A stretch of DNA of 64,000 nt from an uncultured Collinsella sp. (lineage in GTDB: Bacteria; Actinomycetota; Coriobacteriia; Coriobacteriales; Coriobacteriaceae): the NCBI GenBank assembly GCA_902479065.1, contig CABSNM010000005.1, positions 1 through 64,000 of the forward strand, given 5' to 3'. The notes under the pieces were generated by a model, which saw only the letters and a program-made list of their open reading frames with translations, ran no database searches and was not told the origin of the DNA. Positions 25,711 to 34,338 of this stretch are shown in pieces (position 1 is the first letter of the stretch; the number at the start of each line of letters is the position of its first letter). Position numbers and translations under genes: made by a program.

Positions 25711-26247
25711 ATGTCTAAGCGTTGGTACGTCGTTCACACTTACTCTGGATACGAGAACCGCGTTAAGTCCGATCTCGAGCATCGCATCGAGACTATGGGC
25801 ATGCAGGACCGTATCTTTGATATCGAGATTCCTATGGAGCGCGTCACCGAGATTAAAGAGGGTGGCAAGCGTGAGACCAAGGATTCCAAGATCTTCCCGG
25901 GTTATGTCCTGGTCCGCATGGAGATGGATGACGATGCTTGGACGTGTGTTCGTAACACGCCTGGCGTCACCGGTTTCCTAGGCGGCAACGGCAAGCCCGC
26001 TCCGCTTTCCCGCGACGAGTACAACAAGATGACTCGTCGTCCCGGTAAGGGCGATTCGCCCAAGCGCACCTCGGTTGATATTGAGGTCGGTACGTCCGTC
26101 CGCGTCACCGATGGCCCGCTTACCGACTTTGATGGCAAGGTCTCCGAGGTTAACACCGAGGCTGGCAAGCTCAAGGTCACGCTGATGATCTTTGGCCGCG
26201 AGACGCCGGTCGAGCTCGACTTTAACCAGGTCGCTGTCATCGCTTAA
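25711..26247 (+). CDS. nusG: Transcription termination/antitermination factor NusG
   Basis: NusG binds RNA polymerase and couples it to the ribosome or Rho. The 178-residue protein has the N-terminal NGN domain ([18 protein letters not shown], then [14 protein letters not shown] and [11 protein letters not shown]). The C-terminal KOW domain contains [19 protein letters not shown]. It lacks the long acidic N-terminal tail of many actinobacterial NusG proteins. It follows secE by three bases and precedes rplK, the standard order. Confidence 0.97.
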   Translation: MSKRWYVVHTYSGYENRVKSDLEHRIETMGMQDRIFDIEIPMERVTEIKEGGKRETKDSKIFPGYVLVRMEMDDDAWTCVRNTPGVTGFLGGNGKPAPLSRDEYNKMTRRPGKGDSPKRTSVDIEVGTSVRVTDGPLTDFDGKVSEVNTEAGKLKVTLMIFGRETPVELDFNQVAVIA

Positions 26248-26367
26248 GTTTTCGTCCGTTCGCGCGAGCGTGCTTCTTCTGTGACTGCTCATCTCAGGAG
26301 TGCTTCTAACACGTGCGTGCTTACGATATAGCAAGTACTTCACACTCGTGATTCGAAAGGAATGACT

Positions 26368-26796
26368 ATGGCTGAGAAGAAGGTTGCCAACGTCATTAAG
26401 CTCCAGATTCCTGCTGGTGCAGCAAACCCCGCTCCTCCCGTCGGCCCCGCCCTGGGCGCTGCTGGCGTGAACATCATGCAGTTCTGCCAGGCCTTTAACG
26501 CCGAGACGCAGGACAAGAAGGGTGACATCATCCCCGTTGAGATCTCTGTCTACGAGGACAAGTCCTTCTCCTTCATCACCAAGACCCCGCCGGCGGCTCA
26601 CCTTATCAAGAAGGAGCTGAACCTCAAGTCTGGTTCCGCTAAGCCCCAGGCTGACAAGGTTGGTCAGCTCTCCCAGGAGCAGCTCACCAAGATCGCCGAG
26701 ATCAAGATGCCGGACCTCAATGCCAACGACATTGACGCCGCCAAGAAGATCATCGCCGGTACCGCCCGTTCCATGGGCGTCACCATCGCTGAGTAG
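26368..26796 (+). CDS. rplK: 50S ribosomal protein L11
   Basis: L11 shapes the GTPase-associated centre with 23S rRNA. The 142-residue protein has the proline-rich [18 protein letters not shown] segment, the FN-A-E-T region and the rRNA-binding C-terminal domain ([10 protein letters not shown]). Two start codons lie six bases apart; the RBS GAAAGGA (26354-26360) is correctly spaced only for the second (MAEKK), so 26368 is chosen. A spacer of about 120 bases after nusG, with no clear promoter, may hold an L1 or L11 control site. Confidence 0.96.
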   Translation: MAEKKVANVIKLQIPAGAANPAPPVGPALGAAGVNIMQFCQAFNAETQDKKGDIIPVEISVYEDKSFSFITKTPPAAHLIKKELNLKSGSAKPQADKVGQLSQEQLTKIAEIKMPDLNANDIDAAKKIIAGTARSMGVTIAE

Positions 26797-26913
26797 CGAT
26801 TTCTTATGGTAACGGCGGGTGCTCCGACCGGGGCGCCCGTTAAATGTGTGCAATAGGGCACACGATACGATGTGGGAGGGCTCACGCCCGTTTAACCACA
26901 GGAGGTAATGCAC

Positions 26914-27621
26914 ATGGCTAAGCATGGTAAGAGCTATAACGCCGCTGCCGAGAAGATCGACCGCGCCACGCTCTACACCCCCCTTCAGGCTGCCAAGCTC
27001 ATCAAGGAGCTCGACACCGCCAAGTTCGACGAGACCGTCGAGGCTCACTTCCGTCTGGGCATCGATACTCGTAAGGCTGACCAGAACATCCGTGGTTCCA
27101 TCTCCCTGCCCCACGGCACCGGCAAGACCGTTCGTGTTGCCGTCTTCGCCGAGGGCGAGAAGGCCCGTGAGGCTGAGGCTGCCGGCGCCGACATCATCGG
27201 TTCCGACGAGCTCGTCGCCCAGATTCAGAAGGGCGAGATCAACTTCGACGCCGCTATCGCTACGCCGAACATGATGGCCAAGGTTGGCCGCATCGGTAAG
27301 ATCCTTGGTCCCCGTGGCCTCATGCCGAACCCCAAGCTCGGCACCGTGACCATGGACGTCGCCAAGATGGTCTCCGAGCTCAAGGCTGGCCGCGTTGAGT
27401 ACCGCGCCGACCGCTACGGCATCTGCCACGTGCCCCTGGGCAAGAAGTCCTTCTCTGAGCAGCAGCTCGTCGAGAACTACGCTGCCCTGTACACCGAGAT
27501 TCTGCGCGTCAAGCCCTCTTCTGCTAAGGGCAAGTACGTCAAGTCCATCTCCGTGTCTTCCACCATGGGCCCTGGCGTCAAGGTCGATCCCGCTGTCCAG
27601 CGTGACTTCCTGGCTGAGTAA
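26914..27621 (+). CDS. rplA: 50S ribosomal protein L1
   Basis: L1 forms the mobile stalk of the large subunit and in other bacteria represses its own operon. The 235-residue protein has the usual two-domain pattern with [18 protein letters not shown] and the signature [23 protein letters not shown]. The start MAKHGK is chosen because GGAGGT (26901-26906) is seven bases before it, while the ATG at 26908 is too close. In most bacteria rplJ-rplL follow; here they are 22 kb away and a terminator stands after rplA. Confidence 0.96.
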   Translation: MAKHGKSYNAAAEKIDRATLYTPLQAAKLIKELDTAKFDETVEAHFRLGIDTRKADQNIRGSISLPHGTGKTVRVAVFAEGEKAREAEAAGADIIGSDELVAQIQKGEINFDAAIATPNMMAKVGRIGKILGPRGLMPNPKLGTVTMDVAKMVSELKAGRVEYRADRYGICHVPLGKKSFSEQQLVENYAALYTEILRVKPSSAKGKYVKSISVSSTMGPGVKVDPAVQRDFLAE

Positions 27622-27657
27622 CTGCTAGTTACTGCCTGAGTACAGCAAGCATTGCTA

Positions 27658-27696
27658 AAGAAACCCGGTTCTGCCTTGTGCAGGACCGGGTTTCTT
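27658..27696 (+). terminator. Terminator after rplA
   Basis: AAGAAACCCGGTTCTGC pairs with GCAGGACCGGGTTTCTT, one mismatch, around a small loop. The stem is long and the T-run is part of the 3' arm. Confidence 0.88.
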
Positions 27697-27713
27697 GCTA
27701 TCGCGTCAAAAGC

Positions 27714-27744
27714 ACCATAAAGGGGACAGTGTCCCTTTTATGGT
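27714..27744. repeat. GGGGACAGG-type short palindrome, copy 2
   Basis: ACCATAAAGGGGACA pairs with TGTCCCTTTTATGGT. It ends two bases before the stop codon (minus strand) of the metallophosphoesterase gene. Confidence 0.75.
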
Positions 27745-27746
27745 GG

Positions 27747-28457
27747 TTACCAGGGTGTTCTGGCTGTTGAAGACTCGATGGCTTCGTGGCGTTTGAGCTC
27801 GCGGCGCATGGTTTGTGAGTTGAGCCAAGCTGCTTGCCAGCCGCGGATGGGGTAGTGCGTCTGGTCGAGCTCAAACTGCGTATAGCCGCAGGCGTTGATG
27901 ATCGTCGTTCCACACACATGCTGACGCTCGCGCTGAAAATCGCAACCGTAGCTTTGGTGCACATGCCCGTGCACCATGTAGTCGGGATTCCAGGATTCGA
28001 GTGCTGTGTTAAAACACTCGAATCCTCGATGCGGCAGATCGTCCAGATCTCCCATACCGGCGGCGGGTGCATGGGTAAGCAGAATGTCGCACCCGCCGAC
28101 CATCCTAACCTTACGCGACAGCTTACGCATGCGCTTGGACATCTCGCGTTCGGTGTACATGTTGGCGCCGTCGCGATAACGCATGGACCCGCCAAGGCCC
28201 GCAATGCGAATCCCTCGGTACGTGTACACGCTGTCCTCTACGCAGATACATCCACCCGGTGCATGACGTGAGTAGCGGTCATCGTGATTGCCGCGCACGT
28301 AGATGAGCGGTTTGTTGATGACCGTAACCAAAAACTCAAGATAGTCCGGGTCCAGATCGCCGGCGGACAAAATCAGGTCGACTCCCTCAAAGCGTTCCTT
28401 GCGAAAGCACTCCCAAAGGCATCGTTCTTCGGTATCGGCTATGGCAAGGATTTTCAT
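27747..28457 (-). CDS. Metallophosphoesterase, calcineurin-like
   Basis: The 236-residue protein has the calcineurin-type motif series: ILAIADTEE at the N-terminus, LSAGDLDPDY, VRGNHDDRY, LLTHAPAAG and VHGHVHQSYG near the C-terminus. The first motif is usually D-x-H; here it reads D-T-E, so one metal ligand is changed and the metal or substrate choice may differ. It has no signal peptide, so it acts in the cytoplasm. Its ATG overlaps the stop codon of the ParB-like/BMP fusion gene (ATGA), a sign of tight coupling. The substrate may be a nucleotide or a phosphodiester; the sequence does not say. Confidence 0.85.
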   Translation of the reverse strand: MKILAIADTEERCLWECFRKERFEGVDLILSAGDLDPDYLEFLVTVINKPLIYVRGNHDDRYSRHAPGGCICVEDSVYTYRGIRIAGLGGSMRYRDGANMYTEREMSKRMRKLSRKVRMVGGCDILLTHAPAAGMGDLDDLPHRGFECFNTALESWNPDYMVHGHVHQSYGCDFQRERQHVCGTTIINACGYTQFELDQTHYPIRGWQAAWLNSQTMRRELKRHEAIESSTARTPW

Positions 28458-30370
28458 AGGGCAGGGACCTTCGGCTCATCGTTGGGCTGCGGAATGGTGC
28501 CCACCACGTTGTCGGCCAACCAGTCCATCTCGACGATTTGAGTGCTCGGCAGTGGGGGAAAGCCCTCGATCTGCACCACGCCGTCTTGGCTATGGAGCTC
28601 GCCGCCAAATGGATTGATGGAGCCCTCGACGATGCCATTGCGGAGTAGCTGAACAAGCTTGCGCGTCTGATAGGGCAGGCCCGGAGCGTAGCGAATATCG
28701 ATAACGCCCGAGCTCATGCCATACCAGTAGTTGACGGCGCGGACCCGGCTGTCGTCACTGGTCTCGTCCCAGGTGCCATGCAGCAGACTTCGCACGATAA
28801 GCTCGTAATATCGGCCCCAGTTCCACACCGGCATGGCAATGCCGGCAACCTTGCCATCGATCAGGCGGTGAAGTCCGTAGGCCGTGGGATCTTCGAGCGA
28901 CTTTGACATGTCGGCGCCGGTCATGACGCTCACGCCTTCGCGGCACATGGCCTCGGCAAGGCCACCGGCAGGCACATCGCCCCAGGTCAGGATAATTTGC
29001 GCACGGGGGTCGAGCAGCGAGGCGCCAATCGCAAAGGCATTGATTTCGCTGAGTGCGCCCGAGGCAAAGACCGACGCGTGGTAACCGATGCGGTGGTTGT
29101 CCGCCATGCTGGCGGCAAGGGCGCCCAGGAGGAACTTGGCCTCGTACATCTTGCCAAAGTACGAACGGACGCTTTGATGGGGAAGACCGATAGAGCAGTT
29201 GAGGAACCGAACCCGGGGATACTCAACGGCAGCCCTGAGCGTGTATTCCATCAGACGGTGCGAGGTCGAGAAGATGACGTTTGCTCCATGTTTGACAGCC
29301 GTTTCCACGGCGGCGTAGAACGCGTCCGGATCATGGCAGTCCTCGAACGCCTCGGTGCGCACGATACCGCCAAAGTGCTCATCGAGATACTGACGCCCTT
29401 GGTCGTGCAGGCTGTCCCAGCTCGACGTCGCACAGGGGAACTCATGGATAAAGGCGATGCGCAGGGGGTTGGCCGCCGAATAGACGGTCTTGCCCATAAA
29501 GAAGCTGAGCACGCCGGAGGTGGACTTGGCGGGCGACTCCTCCTCATCGACGCTCGGTGCTTCGACAAGATCTACCTTGTCCTCGTTATTTTTGCCGGCA
29601 ATGACCAGCTCGCGCCAGATCTTGCACAGGCGGTTTACGACGATATCCGTCGGTGTATCCAGCAGGCGGTCCTGGTTGTACACATTGAGGTAGACGAGCA
29701 TGGCGTCGGCGGGCGTAATGTCCAGGTGGTCGCCGCCCGCGCGAAGGTAGGCGCGCTTAAAGAGTAAGAAGGTGTGGCGCAGGTAGTCGACCTTTTTCTG
29801 CGGCCATTTTTCGATAAGGTCCTGACCGAGCATCTTGGCGAGCGTCTCGTAGCTTCCCTCGCGTGAGAGCTCGATCTCGTATAGGGGGCAGACGCGCCAA
29901 AACGCGCAGAACTCACCGTACAGGCGGCTTTCGACGGAATCCCATGTGCCGGGGTAGAGACGGGTGACCTTGGCCGAAACCGTCGGGGCGTCCAGGAATT
30001 TGAGGACACTGACGCGCTTGTTGCCCTCTTGGACGTAAAACCGATGCATGAACTCGGTGACGATGACGGGATCGCGATAGCCCTCGGTCACCTGGATGTC
30101 GTAGAGGTTGGACCACTTGCGGGCGAACTCGGTGCTAAACGGCAGCAAGGGCATAAAGTTGCATGAAAAGGCGGACTGACGGCCTTTAGTAACCGTACCG
30201 ACGACCATTTCGAGCGGAATGTCCCTTAGGCCGACGCTCTCTCGCTGACCTAAGGGGAGCTGGGCGACCAAGCTATCGAGGTCCGTGAGGTACGGATGCT
30301 CGCTTTGACTAATGGCGCGTCGACGTCCTTGCTCGCCGCGCTTGCGTGCTTGACGATAGGCCTCTTCCAT
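28454..30370 (-). CDS. ParB-like/BMP-domain fusion protein without signal peptide
   Basis: The 638-residue protein has two parts. Residues about 45-130 resemble a ParB/sulfiredoxin-type fold (YRDPVIVTEFMHRFYVQEGNKRVSVLKFL). Residues about 300-620 resemble the BMP/Med purine-nucleoside-binding family (IAFIHEFPCATSSWDSLHDQGRQ, VIFSTSHRLME, GKMYEAKFLLGALAASM). Normal BMP proteins are exported lipoproteins; this one has no signal peptide or lipobox, so it should be cytoplasmic and may sense a nucleoside. The basic N-terminus (EAYRQARKRGEQGRRRA) could bind nucleic acid. It is translated together with the metallophosphoesterase downstream. Function is not known; family assignments are by eye. Confidence 0.7.
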   Translation of the reverse strand: MEEAYRQARKRGEQGRRRAISQSEHPYLTDLDSLVAQLPLGQRESVGLRDIPLEMVVGTVTKGRQSAFSCNFMPLLPFSTEFARKWSNLYDIQVTEGYRDPVIVTEFMHRFYVQEGNKRVSVLKFLDAPTVSAKVTRLYPGTWDSVESRLYGEFCAFWRVCPLYEIELSREGSYETLAKMLGQDLIEKWPQKKVDYLRHTFLLFKRAYLRAGGDHLDITPADAMLVYLNVYNQDRLLDTPTDIVVNRLCKIWRELVIAGKNNEDKVDLVEAPSVDEEESPAKSTSGVLSFFMGKTVYSAANPLRIAFIHEFPCATSSWDSLHDQGRQYLDEHFGGIVRTEAFEDCHDPDAFYAAVETAVKHGANVIFSTSHRLMEYTLRAAVEYPRVRFLNCSIGLPHQSVRSYFGKMYEAKFLLGALAASMADNHRIGYHASVFASGALSEINAFAIGASLLDPRAQIILTWGDVPAGGLAEAMCREGVSVMTGADMSKSLEDPTAYGLHRLIDGKVAGIAMPVWNWGRYYELIVRSLLHGTWDETSDDSRVRAVNYWYGMSSGVIDIRYAPGLPYQTRKLVQLLRNGIVEGSINPFGGELHSQDGVVQIEGFPPLPSTQIVEMDWLADNVVGTIPQPNDEPKVPAL

Positions 30371-30426
30371 GGTGTCTACTCCCTTAGTCGTTTAAACAAC
30401 GATATGAACCATGGTACCACGATGCG

Positions 30427-30465
30427 AAACCACCACAAAGGTGCCTGTCCCCTTTGTGGTGGTTT
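30427..30465. repeat. GGGGACAGG-type short palindrome, copy 3
   Basis: AAACCACCACAAAG pairs perfectly with CTTTGTGGTGGTTT around the core GTGCCTGTCCC (minus strand GGGGACAGG). Its right end lies inside the stop codon of the MscS gene. Confidence 0.78.
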
Positions 30466-31231
30466 AGGCGATGATGGGGGCGATGGCGCGGATGCAGGCG
30501 TCGGCTGCCGTGAAAGTAGTGCTGTCGTCGCTGACGATAAAGATGATCTTGCCCTTAATGCCAAAGTCGCCGATCTCGCTAAAGAGCACATACGGCTCCT
30601 TGTCAAAACCCGAGATGGGCGAGACGGCCGTTTTAGTGGCGCTGGTCAGCTCGTCTGCCAGTGCGTCGAGCGAAGCCCATTTTGAGGGGTCTTTCACCGC
30701 GACGGGGACGGCTACGCGCCCAAAGGGCATCAAATGCACGAGCGTGTTCTTGGAGATGTTGGAGTTGGGGACGATGATAGTCTGCCCGCAGGCATCTTCG
30801 ATGGTCGTGTGGCGCCAGGTGATGTCCTGGACCACGCCTGATACACCACCGACCTCGATGTTGTCGCCAGGCTTGATGATGCCCATAAAGGTCACCTGCA
30901 TGCCGCCGATAAGGTTTGAGAGCGTGTCCTGAAAGCCCAGGGAGATGGCGATGCCGCCGACGCCAAGAGCGGCGACGAGCGCGTTTGCGTTAATGCCAAA
31001 GCAGTTGTCGAGGATAAAGCTGCCGCCGATCATCCAGATGACGGCGCGAGCGATGTTGATGAAGATGCTCGATGCTGGAAGCGGGTTATCGTCGCGGTTG
31101 AGTAGGTGGCGCAGCGTCTTGGAAACGACTTTGGTGGCGATTGCCGTGCCTATTGCCAAGATGCCGGCCCAGATGATGTTGTGGACCCACCGTTGCTCAA
31201 AGAAATGAAGAATCGGCTCAAACAATTCCAT
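30464..31231 (-). CDS. Small-conductance mechanosensitive channel (MscS family)
   Basis: MscS channels open under membrane tension and release solutes. The 255-residue protein has three membrane segments (about residues 15-35, 55-80 and 80-100). The pore-lining helix LVAALGVGGIAISLGFQDTLSNLIGG is the family signature. A beta domain (KPGDNIEVGGVSGVVQDITWRHTTI, VPNSNISKNTLVH) and a short C-terminal alpha-beta part follow. The start MELFEPIL is set by TAGGAGG eight bases upstream; the frame beginning at 31276 runs into the upstream terminator. It is the middle gene between the surface nucleotidase and the ParB/BMP fusion on the same strand. Confidence 0.92.
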   Translation of the reverse strand: MELFEPILHFFEQRWVHNIIWAGILAIGTAIATKVVSKTLRHLLNRDDNPLPASSIFINIARAVIWMIGGSFILDNCFGINANALVAALGVGGIAISLGFQDTLSNLIGGMQVTFMGIIKPGDNIEVGGVSGVVQDITWRHTTIEDACGQTIIVPNSNISKNTLVHLMPFGRVAVPVAVKDPSKWASLDALADELTSATKTAVSPISGFDKEPYVLFSEIGDFGIKGKIIFIVSDDSTTFTAADACIRAIAPIIA

Positions 31232-31275
31232 GTAGGGAAAACCTCCTAATGATCGTCCAACCATGATACCCACCA

Positions 31276-31309
31276 AGAAGCCCGTCCGATCAAATTCAGA
31301 CGGGCTTCT
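31276..31309 (-). terminator. Terminator after the 5'-nucleotidase gene
   Basis: AGAAGCCCGTC and GACGGGCTTCT pair perfectly around a 12-base loop; the minus-strand side continues into TTGG, a weak T-run. Confidence 0.7.
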
Positions 31310-31360
31310 GTGCTCGATATAAGGTTTACGCGGCGGGGCTGCAAGGCCCGGCGGTGTAGC

Positions 31361-33385
31361 TTAGCGTCGACGCTTCCAGATAATGCCGAGGATGATGACG
31401 ATGATGCCGCCGATAAGGTACGCGCCAACTACTGCCAGCGTGCGGTCTCCCGTTGCGGCGAGCTTACCGCTCGTCTTCTTGGTGCTGACCTTCGTGGTCG
31501 TCGTGTCCGTCTTAGGCGAGGGCTTAGGCGTCAGGGCCGGTGTGGGCGTGGGGTCCACGGCTACGGAGCCGAAGCTGATGGTGCCGGCGAGCCCGGCCAT
31601 CTTGCTCTCCCAGCCGTTCTGCCCAATCAGCGCCCTCAGCGCCGCCTCGCACGTGCCCCACTCGGTGTACTTGGTGGCGTGTGCAAAGGTGGGAAAGTCG
31701 GTCGTGTTGGTAATGATGTAGTTGTTGGTGGCGACGGTATAGGTCTTGGCGGGGTCGAGCGTGCTGCCGTCTTTGGTGAGTGTGGCACTCACAATGCGCT
31801 TGCCTTCGGGCTGCGTCCAATCAATCGTCACGTTGATGCCGCCAAAGGAGAGAACGCTGCCAGAGTCATCGCGCCACTTGTACTTGTCTTGCGCCTCCTG
31901 CTCGGTGTGACCGGCCGCCACATAAGCCTGCTGAAGCTCGTAGCTGTCGTTGCAATCGTCGCTGATTTGTAGCGAGTGCTCGAGCGCTGCGAGGAAGTCC
32001 GCGCCGGTCATGGTCCAGGTCTCCACGGTGTTGCCGTAGGGCGAGATGGCGATGACGTTGCCAGCGGTCACGTTGCCCGCCGCGATGCCGCCGCGGATGC
32101 CGCCAGCGTTTTCGATAGCGAGGTCCGCGCCCGTCAGGGCAAGATAAGAGCCGCAAATCACGTGGCCGATGGTCTGGGCCTTGGTGGTGTCGCCCTCCTT
32201 GCTGGGACGGAAATCGGTGGTGCGCACCATTTCCCAACCATGCGTGCCTGCGGCGTCCTCGCCGTAGAAATAGTTGGTGGTGGATGTGCCGAGCACCTTG
32301 TTCGATTCGTTTTCAAAGTCCTCGTCGAGCGGCTTGATCTTGTTGCGGACGGCTTCAAGGCGGCTTTGGTAGTCGGAGCCCTTGTCGGGGTCTGCCAAAA
32401 GGTCGTTGACGTTCTTGGCGGTGTAGAGCTTCTCGTTGCTGTCGTCTGCAGGGACCGTGACCGTGTCATCGTCGGTCGTCTCGGTGCCATTCGTGTCGTA
32501 TTTGTACGGAATGGAAAGCAGTCCCACCTCGGCAAAGGCACTGCCCGCCTCGACAACGTGGATTGTCTTGCCGTCGGCTCCCGTCACCTTCTCGTTAAGG
32601 TTGATGTGCTCGTGGCCTGCGATAAGGGCATCGACGCCACGGAGTCGCGTGGCAAAGGTCTTGGCGTCGAGCGTGTGCGCGATACACACAACAACATCGC
32701 AGCCCTCCCTGCGCAGCTGCTCTGCCTCGGTATTGATGGCGTTCGCGGCACTCGAGAAGCTGGTGCCCGCGACCAGGTCCGCGCGCAGCGAGGAACCTAG
32801 CGACTCATCCATGGCACCCACGACGCCGACCTTGATTTTGTAGTCGAATGTGGAGTGATCTTCGCTATCCTCCCAGGTGCGATCGAGCGTCTTCGTGATG
32901 CTCGAGCTCCATACGCCGCTCGTAGACTTCGCGTTCGCGCAGAGCATGGCGAAGGGCGTGCCGGTGGTGCTGTAGCCGGTCATGGTGCGGAGTTTGTCCG
33001 CACCGTAGCTCCAGTCGTGGTTGCCTGGCGTGGTCGCGTCGTAGCCGTCGGCGTAGAAGGTGTCCATGAGCTCGGCGATGCTCTTGCCCTCGCTCATGGT
33101 GGCGAAGGACTGTCCGTGGAAGGTGTCGCCCGCATCGAGCAAAAGATCGGGGACGCTGCTTTGGGCGCTATAGAGAACCGCCAGTCCGTCAAAGCCCACA
33201 GTGCCGGTGCCCTTGCTTGCGTTGTAGCTGTACTTGTAGCTGCCGTGGATATCGTTGGTGTGCATGACGGCCACGGAGCCGTCAATAGCGGCGGGCAGGT
33301 TTCCCGCGAAAGCGAGGCTTGGGATGCCTGCGAGCGCGCCGGCAAACAACGCGGCGGCCAACGCAAAGCGGGGGAGTCTTTTCAT
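31361..33385 (-). CDS. Cell-surface 5'-nucleotidase/cyclic-nucleotide phosphodiesterase with sortase-type anchor
   Basis: The 674-residue protein has a signal peptide (residues 1-27, ending SLAFA) and a metallophosphatase domain with VMHTNDIHGSYKY, LLDAGDTFHG, GNHDWSYG and AGHEHINL. A 5'-nucleotidase C-terminal domain follows (about 340-590: IENAGGIRGGIAAGN, ISPYGNTVETW). After a Pro/Thr-rich spacer come KLAATGD (near residue 645), a membrane helix and KRRR. This is a sortase-type tail with LAATG instead of LPXTG. The enzyme should work outside the cell, releasing nucleosides and phosphate from nucleotides. It is close to a BMP-domain protein that may bind nucleosides. Confidence 0.9.
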   Translation of the reverse strand: MKRLPRFALAAALFAGALAGIPSLAFAGNLPAAIDGSVAVMHTNDIHGSYKYSYNASKGTGTVGFDGLAVLYSAQSSVPDLLLDAGDTFHGQSFATMSEGKSIAELMDTFYADGYDATTPGNHDWSYGADKLRTMTGYSTTGTPFAMLCANAKSTSGVWSSSITKTLDRTWEDSEDHSTFDYKIKVGVVGAMDESLGSSLRADLVAGTSFSSAANAINTEAEQLRREGCDVVVCIAHTLDAKTFATRLRGVDALIAGHEHINLNEKVTGADGKTIHVVEAGSAFAEVGLLSIPYKYDTNGTETTDDDTVTVPADDSNEKLYTAKNVNDLLADPDKGSDYQSRLEAVRNKIKPLDEDFENESNKVLGTSTTNYFYGEDAAGTHGWEMVRTTDFRPSKEGDTTKAQTIGHVICGSYLALTGADLAIENAGGIRGGIAAGNVTAGNVIAISPYGNTVETWTMTGADFLAALEHSLQISDDCNDSYELQQAYVAAGHTEQEAQDKYKWRDDSGSVLSFGGINVTIDWTQPEGKRIVSATLTKDGSTLDPAKTYTVATNNYIITNTTDFPTFAHATKYTEWGTCEAALRALIGQNGWESKMAGLAGTISFGSVAVDPTPTPALTPKPSPKTDTTTTKVSTKKTSGKLAATGDRTLAVVGAYLIGGIIVIILGIIWKRRR

Positions 33386-33449
33386 GGCAGTTTCCTTAGT
33401 CCTTAGCCAGAATGTCTGGTTGAATATCGGATTATCGACATAATATGCG

Positions 33450-33489
33450 AAAACCGCCGCAAGGGCGTCTGTCCCTTTGCGGCGGTTTT
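33450..33489. repeat. GGGGACAGG-type short palindrome, copy 4
   Basis: AAAACCGCCGCAAGGG pairs with CCCTTTGCGGCGGTTTT (one bulge) around CGTCTGT. It stands upstream of the 5'-nucleotidase gene, directly beside copy 5. Confidence 0.75.
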
Positions 33490-33504
33490 GACGTTTGCGC
33501 AGAT

Positions 33505-33545
33505 AAAACCTACCAAAATAAACCTGTCCCTTTTTGGCAGGTTTT
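33505..33545. repeat. GGGGACAGG-type short palindrome, copy 5
   Basis: AAAACCTACCAAAA pairs with TTTTTGGCAGGTTTT around TAAACCTGTCCC. Its right end lies in the stop codon of the ABC ATPase gene. The sequence is nearly the same as copy 7 (61851). Confidence 0.78.
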
Positions 33546-34338
33546 AGCTCAGCAGCATGCGGTCGTTGGCGAGCTCGCCTCCCGAGACCTCCTCGAACTT
33601 CTGCAGCAGGTCGGCTACGGTGAGCGACTTCTTCTCATCGCCCGCCACGTCGTAGATCACGTGGCCTTCGTGCATCATGATCAGACGGTTGCCCAGACGG
33701 ATGGCGTCGTTCATGTTGTGCGTGACCATGAGCGTGGTCAGGTGGTTCTCGTCGACGATCTCCTCGGTCAGGTTAAGCACCTTAGAGGCCGTCTTGGGGT
33801 CGAGGGCCGCGGTGTGCTCGTCGAGCAGCAGCAGGCGCGGCCTGGTGAGCGTAGCCATCAGCAGGGTGAGTGCCTGGCGCTGGCCACCCGAGAGCAGGCC
33901 GACCTTGGCGTTGAGACGCGTGTCCAGACCAAGGTCCAGGCGCTTGAGCAGCTCGACGTACTCATCTTTCTCGGCCTTAGTGACGCCCCACGAAAGGCCG
34001 CGACGCTGGCCGCGACGCTTGGCGAGGGCCAGGTTCTCGGCGATCTGCATGTCGGCAGCGGTACCGCGCATGGGGTCCTGAAACACGCGGCCCAGGTACT
34101 TGGCGCGCTGCGACTCGCTCAGGCGCGAGATGTCGGTGCCGTCGAGCTCAATAACGCCCGAATCGAGCGGGTACACGCCGGCGATCATGTTGAGCAGCGT
34201 GGACTTGCCGGCGCCGTTGCCGCCGATCACGGTTACAAAGTCGCCGTCATTCAGGGTGAGGTCGACGCCGGTGAGCGCGCGCTTCTCGGTGACGGTGCCC
34301 TTGTTAAAGGTCTTCTTGACGTGCGAGAGCTTAAGCAT
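33544..34338 (-). CDS. ABC transporter ATP-binding protein
   Basis: The 264-residue ATPase has Walker A GGNGAGKST (near residue 40), the signature LLSGGQRQALTLLMA, Walker B RLLLLDEHTAALD and the H-loop VTHNMNDA. It powers the importer formed with the permease and the lipoprotein encoded just upstream. The start MLKLSHVKK overlaps the permease stop codon by eight bases; an ATG nine bases earlier is possible. ATPases of this type go with BPD_transp_2 permeases and PF04392 binding proteins, a set in which some members import tryptophan or tyrosine. The substrate here is not visible. Confidence 0.9.
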   Translation of the reverse strand: MLKLSHVKKTFNKGTVTEKRALTGVDLTLNDGDFVTVIGGNGAGKSTLLNMIAGVYPLDSGVIELDGTDISRLSESQRAKYLGRVFQDPMRGTAADMQIAENLALAKRRGQRRGLSWGVTKAEKDEYVELLKRLDLGLDTRLNAKVGLLSGGQRQALTLLMATLTRPRLLLLDEHTAALDPKTASKVLNLTEEIVDENHLTTLMVTHNMNDAIRLGNRLIMMHEGHVIYDVAGDEKKSLTVADLLQKFEEVSGGELANDRMLLS

